From Pelagicoccus mobilis (GTDB lineage Bacteria; Verrucomicrobiota; Verrucomicrobiia; Opitutales; Opitutaceae), in assembly GCF_016595505.1 (NCBI RefSeq), contig NZ_JAENIL010000039.1:1-64000 (forward strand): a stretch of DNA of 64,000 nucleotides, read 5' to 3'. The notes under the pieces were generated by a model. The model saw only the letters and a program-made list of their open reading frames with translations. It did not search any database and was not told the origin of the DNA. A program made the translations under genes and the position numbers. Positions 1-6,771 of this stretch are shown one piece after another (position 1 is the stretch's first letter; every line of letters begins with the position of its first letter).

Positions 1-12
1 ATATTCAGCAAT

Positions 13-334
13 CGCGTGACAAGCACGCTCCCACAATTATTGGACAGTCTCTTTGGTCTTCCACAGCTCGGTGCCACTTGGACGAGGTGGTTCCGTTGGT
101 GGTGTTGTGCCGGGCGAAGTCTGGAGCTCTGTGACGGCTGCTGGAATGTAGTGTCACTTTTCCTGTGCAAGGTTTTGTTTTTTGTGGAAAGCGACCTTGT
201 GTCGCGATACGTCCGCTTTTCGTTGGTTTTGACGCTGAAATTCGCGTGACGAGCACGCTCCCACATGAGCTCGCATAAGGGGCATCCATCAGGATGCTGT
301 CTGTTTGAGATCGCGGCACAAGGCCGCTTCCCAC
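13..334. repeat. Cluster of four REP-like hairpin repeats
   Basis: Four copies of a roughly 22-bp unit lie at 13-35, 183-206 (inverted), 243-265 and 312-334. Each has a 5-bp stem, a 5-base loop (ACAAG, or ACGAG in the third) and a conserved flank TCCCAC or close to it. The stems differ but stay paired: GCGTG/CACGC twice, GCGAC/GTCGC and GCGGC/GCCGC. In the opposite orientation the unit starts GTGGGAGCG (GTGGAAAGCG in the inverted copy), matching the GGAG-plus-palindrome plan of bacterial REP elements. No coding sequence is credible in 1-402. No associated transposase lies in the window. Confidence 0.75.
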
Positions 335-343
335 GTAGGGATT

Positions 344-372
344 AAAAATCCCCATCTGCTGGAGATGGGGAT
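344..372 (-). terminator. Intrinsic terminator of the 403-1887 sulfatase gene
   Basis: On the minus strand a 10-bp perfect stem (ATCCCCATCT with AGATGGGGAT, 5-base loop) at 348-372 is followed by a short U run (344-348). It lies about 30 bases past the stop codon of the minus-strand sulfatase, as expected for the end of that operon. Confidence 0.85.
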
Positions 373-402
373 ATTGATTGGGGTGGATTGCTTTTCCGTC
401 GC

Positions 403-1887
403 TTAGTGCCCGCCTTTGTTGTTTTTCGTTTTCTTAGGAGGCGATACCTTATTCCAGCTGGTGATTGGGTCTTCGTAGTCGAGTGGATCGTCTAGCTCTT
501 TGCTGAGCTTTTGTAGGCTTTTGTGCAACTTCTTGATTTTAGAAGCGTATTCGGGATTCTGCGACAGGTCGTTTTTCTCAAATGGGTCGGCCTCCATGTT
601 GTAGAGACGTGTACCGTTGGCGGTCGGGTAGGTGATGTACTTCCAGCCATCTTTGATGATCATGCGCTGCTGGCCTTTGTAGGCACCGTAGACTGAATCG
701 TAGTGCTTTTTCCTCTTTCCTTCGAGCAGGGGAAGTAGGCTCTTGAATTCAACGTATTCAGGGATTGGAGCGTCAGCTAGCTCAAGGGCGGTTGGCATGA
801 TGTCTTGTAGGTAGATCGGGGCTTCATTTTTGGCCCCTTTTTCGACCTCTGGGCCAACGATCATGAAAGGAACGCGTACGCTGTGGTCGTACATGTTTTG
901 CTTGCCGATCAAGCCATGGCGTCCGACGGCAAGACCATGGTCAGCGGTGAAGACGATGTAAGTGTTGTCGGCTTGGCCGGTTTCTTCGAGGGCTTCGATG
1001 ATACGGCCGATCTGGTCGTCCATGTGGGTAATGAGGGCGAAGTACTCCTGGCGGTTGACCTTAACCGAGTACTCGGTGCGCGGAAAGGGTGCGAGACGTG
1101 CATCGCGTAGCTCTTTGCCGCAGCCGATTTCGTCTTGGTATTTATATTTCGGAGTGAAGTTGTTTGGTAGCTCGATGCGATCGAGCGGGTAGCGGTCCAC
1201 GTATTCTTTAGGGGCTTGGCGCGGGTCGTGAGCAGCGTTGAAGGCGAGGTACATGAAGAAGGGTTCGTCGCGGTCTTTGGCGTCGTTGAGGAACTCGATA
1301 CTATCATCCGCCACGACTTCGCTCCAGTGCTTACCGCCTTCCCAGAATCCTCCCCATTTGGCTTCCCATGGCTTCCAGCCTTTCTCGTAATCAGCTTCAT
1401 CGAGCGGGCGGTTGTAACCTTCGGGCACCGCCTTAGGCATTCCGGGGCGTTCATTGGCGGCGACGTCGAATATTTTCTCAGGCTTCACTTTGACGTGCCA
1501 TTTCCCGGTCATGTAGGTGCGATAGCCGGCTTTACTCATGAGCTGGGACCACATTTTGCCTGCGTCGGCTTCTTCATTCATTATCTTGCCGGTGTCGTAT
1601 TTGAAGGTGTTCCAAACGAATCGTCCCGTATTGAGCATCGCCCGACTCGCGACACAAACAGCGCCATTGTAGGCGCCCATGTTGTAGCTGTGGGTAAACG
1701 TCGTGCCCGCTTCGGCGAGCCTGTCTAGGTGAGGCGTGTCGATGTCTAGGATTCCGAAGGACCCAATGGTTTCGTAGGAAAGGTCATCGGCGAAGATGAA
1801 CAGAATGTTTGGTTTCTCTGATTTCGCCTGTAACGCGAAGGTGGCGCTCAGGAGAAGCAGGGTACTAGTGAGTATAGAGTGTTTCAT
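403..1887 (-). CDS. Exported sulfatase (S1 family) with CVASR motif
   Basis: A 494-residue type I sulfatase (alkaline phosphatase superfamily) that would hydrolyse a sulfate ester on a glycan outside the cytoplasm. A signal peptide covers about residues 1-21. Metal-site Asp-Asp is at 34-35, the formylglycine motif is Cys78-Val-Ala-Ser-Arg, GKWH is at 128-131, and an ADHG metal motif lies in the second half. Ala replaces the usual Pro two positions after the Cys. C-x-A-x-R is accepted by anaerobic-type maturases in some families, so the enzyme is probably still active. The C-terminus is basic (KKTKNNKGGH). It is the last gene of a minus-strand operon behind the symporter, with a 41-bp gap, and is followed by a terminator. 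The LacI-family regulator probably controls it. Substrate is unknown. Confidence 0.9.
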   Translation of the reverse strand: MKHSILTSTLLLLSATFALQAKSEKPNILFIFADDLSYETIGSFGILDIDTPHLDRLAEAGTTFTHSYNMGAYNGAVCVASRAMLNTGRFVWNTFKYDTGKIMNEEADAGKMWSQLMSKAGYRTYMTGKWHVKVKPEKIFDVAANERPGMPKAVPEGYNRPLDEADYEKGWKPWEAKWGGFWEGGKHWSEVVADDSIEFLNDAKDRDEPFFMYLAFNAAHDPRQAPKEYVDRYPLDRIELPNNFTPKYKYQDEIGCGKELRDARLAPFPRTEYSVKVNRQEYFALITHMDDQIGRIIEALEETGQADNTYIVFTADHGLAVGRHGLIGKQNMYDHSVRVPFMIVGPEVEKGAKNEAPIYLQDIMPTALELADAPIPEYVEFKSLLPLLEGKRKKHYDSVYGAYKGQQRMIIKDGWKYITYPTANGTRLYNMEADPFEKNDLSQNPEYASKIKKLHKSLQKLSKELDDPLDYEDPITSWNKVSPPKKTKNNKGGH

Positions 1888-1928
1888 TGATTATCTCTTG
1901 GGGACTTAGTGTAGCAAAAAATGGATAC

Positions 1929-3569
1929 CTAGAAAAATATTGGAGAGAAAAGGGCCACAACCGAAGCGATGAAGATCAGGAGTCCTACGAGGAAGCGTTG
2001 GTATTTCTTGTTCTCCTCCTCGGACATGACGAACTGACCATCTGGGATCGTGACCAGTTTAGCTTTTTCGATGTCTTGTTCCGTTTTTTTGCCAAGTCTG
2101 CTGATGCCGACCATGGTACAGATGCAGATCAGAACAATGAGTGGAGAGAGGTTCAGCTTGTTTTGAAAATGGAGAGGGAGGGCTGACTTGATGTCTGCGA
2201 GGGCGGGAAGATTCAACAGGCAGAATGCAGCGAATCCCAATACGCAGCCAACGACGAGAGTCCAGTAGGCGGCTCGTTCCGTGGCCCGCTTGTAGAAGAG
2301 CCCGAAGAGCACGGTTACGAACACGCCAGGTGCTAGGAACGCCCAAATCGCTAGAAGGTAGTCGAAGAGGCCTTTGAAATTTCGAATGAAGGGAGCGATG
2401 AGCATGCACACGACGAGGAGTACGACCATGATGATGCGGCCGTCCTTGAGGAGTTCCTTCTCGGTGGCATTCTTTTTGATCTTGGCGAAGAAGTCGAAGG
2501 TCAGCAGAGAGCCGCAGGCGCAGAGTCCGGAGTCGACGCTGGACATAATCGCAGCGAGAAGACCGGCTAGACAGAGGCCGAGTAGTCCGGTGGGCATTAC
2601 GTTGGTGAGAAGGCTGACGTATGCATTGTCTCGGGCGACGATGTCTTGATCGACGAAGAGTTGCGCAGCGACGACACCAGGCGCGGCGATGAAGAGCAGG
2701 GCGAGTGTTTTGAGAACTCCTGCGAAGAGGGCCCCCATCTTAGCGTGGTAAATGTTACCGGCTGAGAGAGCGCGTTGCACGTAGTCCTGGTCGGTACAGT
2801 GTCCGTGTACTCCCAATACAAAGGCTCCGGTCAACATCGGAAGCCAACCGAAACTGTGGTTCCAAGGGCGAACCAACGACCACATGGATTCACCTGTAGT
2901 GGCTTCCTTGCTGGCGAAGATCGCATCGATGCCTCCGAGTTCTTGAATGCCAAAGAATAGCAGCAAGGCTCCTCCGAGCATGAGTACGATCATTTGCACG
3001 AAGTCGCAGTAAATGACAGCCTTGAGCCCTCCCATCAAAGTGTAGGTGCCGGCTGCTATTCCAATTAGGAAAACGGATACCCAGTAAAGAAGGTTGGCGT
3101 TCTCCATCTGGTCCCACCCGAGAAGGTGAGTGAGCACAAGCGCTCCGGCGTAGAGGGCTGCGGCGATGTTGCCTAGGATGATCATCATCAGATTGATGAA
3201 TGAAACAATGGTGCGGCAGCGACCACTGTAGCGTTTTTCGAAAAACTCTGGCGAGGTTGCGAGCTTCAGTCCCATGTAGATGCGAATGAAGAATGCGGCT
3301 AAGAAGATAAAGCAGACTGCCCCGATGATTTGAAATCCGCCTGCAATGATCCCTACTGTGAAGGCGAGTCCAGCTTGTCCCACGAACTGCTGGCTGGAGA
3401 TGTTTGTAGCGAAGAGGGAGGCCCCTATGAAGGGCCAGCGCATGGAGTTGCCGGCCAGGAAGAACTCGCGTCCCCCTTTGGCTTGTCGTCGTGAAATCCA
3501 TATCCCGAGCCCGATGATGGCCACGAAATAGAGTAGAATGATGCTGGAATCTAGGGCGTTGATCTTCAC
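1929..3569 (-). CDS. Sodium:solute symporter (SSS/SLC5 family)
   Basis: A 546-residue polytopic inner-membrane protein with about 13-14 hydrophobic segments. The first is at residues 8-25, followed by the charged loop ISRRQAKGGREFFLAG that is typical of SGLT-like sodium/sugar symporters. It probably imports a sugar or sulfated sugar with sodium. The start is GTG at 3569, overlapping the TGA of the upstream sulfatase by 4 bases (GTGA), which implies translational coupling. Its neighbours on both sides are sulfatases and the operon shares its promoter region with a LacI-family regulator. Family assignment is firm; the transported sugar is not readable. Confidence 0.92.
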   Translation of the reverse strand: MKINALDSSIILLYFVAIIGLGIWISRRQAKGGREFFLAGNSMRWPFIGASLFATNISSQQFVGQAGLAFTVGIIAGGFQIIGAVCFIFLAAFFIRIYMGLKLATSPEFFEKRYSGRCRTIVSFINLMMIILGNIAAALYAGALVLTHLLGWDQMENANLLYWVSVFLIGIAAGTYTLMGGLKAVIYCDFVQMIVLMLGGALLLFFGIQELGGIDAIFASKEATTGESMWSLVRPWNHSFGWLPMLTGAFVLGVHGHCTDQDYVQRALSAGNIYHAKMGALFAGVLKTLALLFIAAPGVVAAQLFVDQDIVARDNAYVSLLTNVMPTGLLGLCLAGLLAAIMSSVDSGLCACGSLLTFDFFAKIKKNATEKELLKDGRIIMVVLLVVCMLIAPFIRNFKGLFDYLLAIWAFLAPGVFVTVLFGLFYKRATERAAYWTLVVGCVLGFAAFCLLNLPALADIKSALPLHFQNKLNLSPLIVLICICTMVGISRLGKKTEQDIEKAKLVTIPDGQFVMSEEENKKYQRFLVGLLIFIASVVALFSPIFF

Positions 3570-5035
3570 TTGCTGGGGACTGGGGTCTTGCTTGTGGCGA
3601 TGCCGGTTATGTGGCTGATGTCGTGATGGGACTTTTGTAGTGGCTCAAAACGTACATCGATTGGGTAGTCTTGCTCGGGCCACTCCATGCCGACGTCTCG
3701 ATTCTTAACGCCAAGAGTTCGTTTGAGAAGCAATAAGGTGAGCTCTTCTCGGATCGCTTTGCACGATTCACGCTCGTACAGGTTATTCATCTCGTGTGGA
3801 TCATCTTTGAGATTATAAAGTTCGCAAAGATCGTCGTGGTAGATGCTGAGCTTCCAGTCGCCTTTGCGGATCATAGAACCGGGGCCGAGGCTGGTGGGGA
3901 GTTTCGGGGCGTTGATCATGTATCCGTCGATCGGATCTTTCCATGTGGGAGCACCTCCGCCGGCTTCGCTGATCACGCTTTCCTTACCTGCCACGTTTCC
4001 AGAATCTAATTCGGATTTGTAGGACTTGCCGACCATTGTAGGGGGAATTGGGATACCGAGTGTTTCGAGTAGGGTGGGGACCAGGTCGATCTCTTCGGTC
4101 AGTGCTTCGACAGTGGATCCAGCCCAGCGTCCATCGGGGTGGCGAATGATGGCAGGAATCTTAGTCAGACAATCGTAGAAGGCGGGGAGCTTGTGAGTCA
4201 TGCGGTAGTCGCCGAGCAGTTCGCCGTGGTCCGAGAAAAAGAGGACGACCGTTTTCTTATCGGTGCCAGAGCGTTCTAAGGCTTCTAGCAGAAGCCCGAC
4301 GCAATCGTCCACATAGCGAATTTGCCCCATGTAAGTGGCGATCGCTTTGGAGATGTCCTCCTCGCTGCAGGAATCCATGTCCGAGTGCTTACGCCAGACT
4401 TCGTTGCGTACGGGCTGTTTATCAGCGTCGTAATGGTAGAAGGAGCGGGGGATCTCGACCTTTGCGGGATCGAACATTTCCTTGTAAGGGGAAGGGCAGG
4501 TGAACGCCGGGTGCGGATCTTGATAGTTGACCCAGGCTAGGAAAGGTCGGTCCGACCCATCCATGAAATTGATCGTTTGTTGGGTGAGTCGCTTGGTAAT
4601 GTTATAGAGGTGATTGGCCTCAAGGCGAAAAGAGCTGTAGGCCTTTTCGTAGTCCGGATGCCCGTCGTAGTTGCCCAAGCAGATCTCGTCGTATTCGTCC
4701 CATACCTCCGGCAGTTCGTCGTACTTGAAGAGATGGTTCTTGCCGAACATGCCGGTGCGGTAGCCCGCTTGTTTGAGGGTGCTGACGAGGTTGGGCACAT
4801 GAGTACCGATAGTTGACCAGTAATTGCGACAGCCGTGTTCGCCGACATAGGTGCTCGTTGTGAAACTGACCCGGCTTGGGGCACAGAGCGGAGCCTGGCA
4901 GTAGCAGTTCGAAAAGCGAACGCCTTCCGTCGCTAAACGATCAATGTGCTGGGTGCCAATGTTCGGGTGTCCGTAGCAGCCGAGGTAGTCCGCACGCAGT
5001 TGGTCCGGGGTGATGATTAAGAGGTTAAAATCCAT
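3566..5035 (-). CDS. Cytoplasmic sulfatase coupled to a symporter
   Basis: A sulfatase of about 489 residues that begins directly with the core fold (MDFNLLIITPDQLRAD) and has no signal peptide, unlike the other eleven sulfatases here. The formylglycine motif is Cys51-Ala-Pro-Ser-Arg. GKNH replaces the usual GKWH, and SDHGELLGD gives the C-terminal metal ligands. ATG at 5035 is preferred to the in-frame TTG one codon earlier. The gene is first in a minus-strand operon and overlaps the SSS symporter gene by 4 bases. I infer that it desulfates a small sulfated sugar after uptake. A putative LacI-type operator sits about 30 bases upstream. Confidence 0.88.
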   Translation of the reverse strand: MDFNLLIITPDQLRADYLGCYGHPNIGTQHIDRLATEGVRFSNCYCQAPLCAPSRVSFTTSTYVGEHGCRNYWSTIGTHVPNLVSTLKQAGYRTGMFGKNHLFKYDELPEVWDEYDEICLGNYDGHPDYEKAYSSFRLEANHLYNITKRLTQQTINFMDGSDRPFLAWVNYQDPHPAFTCPSPYKEMFDPAKVEIPRSFYHYDADKQPVRNEVWRKHSDMDSCSEEDISKAIATYMGQIRYVDDCVGLLLEALERSGTDKKTVVLFFSDHGELLGDYRMTHKLPAFYDCLTKIPAIIRHPDGRWAGSTVEALTEEIDLVPTLLETLGIPIPPTMVGKSYKSELDSGNVAGKESVISEAGGGAPTWKDPIDGYMINAPKLPTSLGPGSMIRKGDWKLSIYHDDLCELYNLKDDPHEMNNLYERESCKAIREELTLLLLKRTLGVKNRDVGMEWPEQDYPIDVRFEPLQKSHHDISHITGIATSKTPVPSK

Positions 5036-5065
5036 CAACGTACGATTAAGGTTGCTAGTAAGAGA

Positions 5066-5079
5066 CTAGGACGTACTAG
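5066..5079. promoter_or_regulatory. Putative LacI-family operator, copy 1
   Basis: CTAGGACGTACTAG, followed by TTG. It is a near-perfect 14-bp palindrome with central CG and CTAG half-sites, located between the divergent sulfatase (start 5035) and LacI-family gene (start 5174). The pattern CTAG-N-ACGT-N-CTAG recurs at 6608-6621. LacI-family operators are typically palindromes with a central CG that the hinge helix contacts. Confidence 0.7.
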
Positions 5080-5145
5080 TTGTGTCAATGGGATTTTCCC
5101 AGATCTTATGGTGAAGCAGGGCTACAGTGGGCTTGATTTAAGCAG

Positions 5146-5159
5146 CTAGTTCTTCCTAG
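5146..5159. promoter_or_regulatory. Degenerate second operator half-site pair
   Basis: Two CTAG half-sites with exactly the same 6-base spacing as in 5066-5079, again followed by TTG, but the centre (TTCTTC) lacks ACGT. It ends 14 bases before the ATG of the LacI-family gene, a position suited to autorepression. Weaker than the other two sites. Confidence 0.4.
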
Positions 5160-5173
5160 TTGGGACGAGACTG

Positions 5174-6196
5174 ATGAAATCCAAGATTAGTACAGCGATG
5201 ATTGCGGAGAAGGCTGGGGTCGGAGTATCGACCGCTGGTTTCGTTTTGAGCGGAAAAGCCCGGAAGATGAAAATTTCGGAGAAGACCGAGAAGCGTGTCT
5301 TGGATATTGCCCGTGAGCTCGGATATGTGCCGAATGCGATGGCGAAGTCCTTGCGAAGCGAGCGTAGCGGAATCGTAGGCCTACTCTATAATCACTTGAA
5401 GCATAATTGGGCTGACGAGTCTCTGAATGGGATCAAGCAAGCTCTGGGCAAGAGGGGCTATTCAGTATTCTTGTCCACTCACCAGTTTGATCCGGAACTG
5501 CAGATGAAGGAGGTAGAGCTGATGCTTCAGCATCGCTTCGATGCGATTATCTGTATCCCTTTCAAGGAAGGGATCGAAGCCTATGAGAGGATTTTGAAGA
5601 CCGACACTCCTCTGGTTTTCCTTAACGATACCTTGGATGAGTTGCCTGATATCAACGTTGTTGCTTGGAACGCTCGCGAAGCGGCGGATACGGCTATGCG
5701 GCATTTAATCGGGCTCGGGCGAAAGCGTTTTGCCTTCCTTGGCTGGGGAGATCAGCGGCCGATGTTCCGAGCTCGTCTCGAGGCGTTTCGGAGCTGTCTT
5801 CAAGCGGCGGATCTTCCGGTGAATGAGGATTGGATACAGACCTTTCCGCTTGCGGGATCCGTTCGCGGCGAGGTCGAAAGGCTTTTTTCTGATGAGGCAA
5901 ACCGCCCCGATGCGATCTTTGCGGGTTTGGATGTTTACGGGATCGAAGCGATTGGTGTGCTCGAAGAGATGGGGCTTCGCGTACCCGAGGATGTGGCTCT
6001 TGTGGGGATGGGGGATCAGCCAGGGAGCGGATTTCCAAGCATAGGCCTGTCGTCCATGGCGATCCCAAGCGAAGTGCTCGGGAGCAAAGCCGCGTCGCTT
6101 GCTCTGGAGCTGCTGGATGATCCCGGCAACAAGGTCGCTTCGAAGATTCTCATTAGCTTCAACGAGCTGATAGAGAGACGATCTTCTGTGCGTTAG
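5174..6196 (+). CDS. LacI-family transcriptional regulator
   Basis: A 340-residue cytoplasmic repressor-type protein. Residues 5-60 form the LacI helix-turn-helix and hinge (ISTAMIAEKAGVGVSTAGFV, later YVPNAMAKSLRS). Residues 60-338 are the periplasmic-binding-protein-like effector domain, which normally binds a sugar or sugar derivative. It is divergent from the sulfatase/symporter operon and lies upstream of TonB-dependent receptor 1. Matching 14-bp palindromes occur in both promoter regions, so it probably controls all three units and itself. The effector is presumably a breakdown product of the imported glycan. Confidence 0.93.
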   Translation: MKSKISTAMIAEKAGVGVSTAGFVLSGKARKMKISEKTEKRVLDIARELGYVPNAMAKSLRSERSGIVGLLYNHLKHNWADESLNGIKQALGKRGYSVFLSTHQFDPELQMKEVELMLQHRFDAIICIPFKEGIEAYERILKTDTPLVFLNDTLDELPDINVVAWNAREAADTAMRHLIGLGRKRFAFLGWGDQRPMFRARLEAFRSCLQAADLPVNEDWIQTFPLAGSVRGEVERLFSDEANRPDAIFAGLDVYGIEAIGVLEEMGLRVPEDVALVGMGDQPGSGFPSIGLSSMAIPSEVLGSKAASLALELLDDPGNKVASKILISFNELIERRSSVR

Positions 6197-6771
6197 CTGA
6201 TTCTCGTTTGCTGCAGGACCCTGTCGTTCGATATAGGGTATTGCGTTCGCTCGTGGCTAGCATCGGTCGTTTCCCGTTTGCTGTCAGATTTGTTATGCGA
6301 ACACCGTAACACGATTGCAAATCAGCTATCTATCGGTTTGGGATCGCTGTTTTTAGCAGTTTTGTAAGTCTCTGATAGATAAGTGGAAGAGAGGTGTCTG
6401 TATTTTCTTAGTCTCATGTTACGAGCTTACTAACGCCTGTTCGCGTGGATGGGGTATAAAGGTTCGATACATCACCGATGTGTGGACTCTTGGGATTTAG
6501 AGCTGTGCATCGTCCTGCCGCAGGCAGCCCGACTACTACTTACCGAGCAAACTTGTTTTACCCCACCTTAACCCCCTCGTAATGCAGCCAGAATTTTTAG
6601 CCCAAAGCTAGCACGTGCTAGTTGTTTGGTCACGCATTCTGAAATCTGTGATTACACGACTCTCCGATCAAATGGCTGCCCCAGCGATTCGATCATAAGC
6701 GACTCTCTAGGCCGAACGAACTCAACGGACAGGGACGCAACTATAACTAGAACAATAACAACCGAAAAACT
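6197..6771. other. Long leader region upstream of receptor 1
   Basis: 575 bases without a credible gene, between the LacI-family gene and the receptor. Its only clear feature is the perfect palindrome at 6608-6621. No riboswitch-like structure or terminator was recognised after the regulator gene. Confidence 0.6.
6608..6621. promoter_or_regulatory. Putative LacI-family operator, copy 2
   Basis: CTAGCACGTGCTAG is a perfect 14-bp palindrome followed by TTG. It matches the site at 5066-5079 in both half-sites and the ACGT core. It lies about 150 bases before the receptor ATG at 6772, linking receptor 1 to the neighbouring regulator. Confidence 0.72.

Noticed and set aside
13-334. Possible CRISPR array from repeated units at the window start
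   Set aside because: Units differ in stem sequence, occur in both orientations and have irregular spacing. No cas genes are present.
5-355. Minus-strand ORF of 116 codons across the start of the window
   Set aside because: It runs through four REP-like hairpins and a terminator, has no family resemblance, and its codons simply read the repeats.
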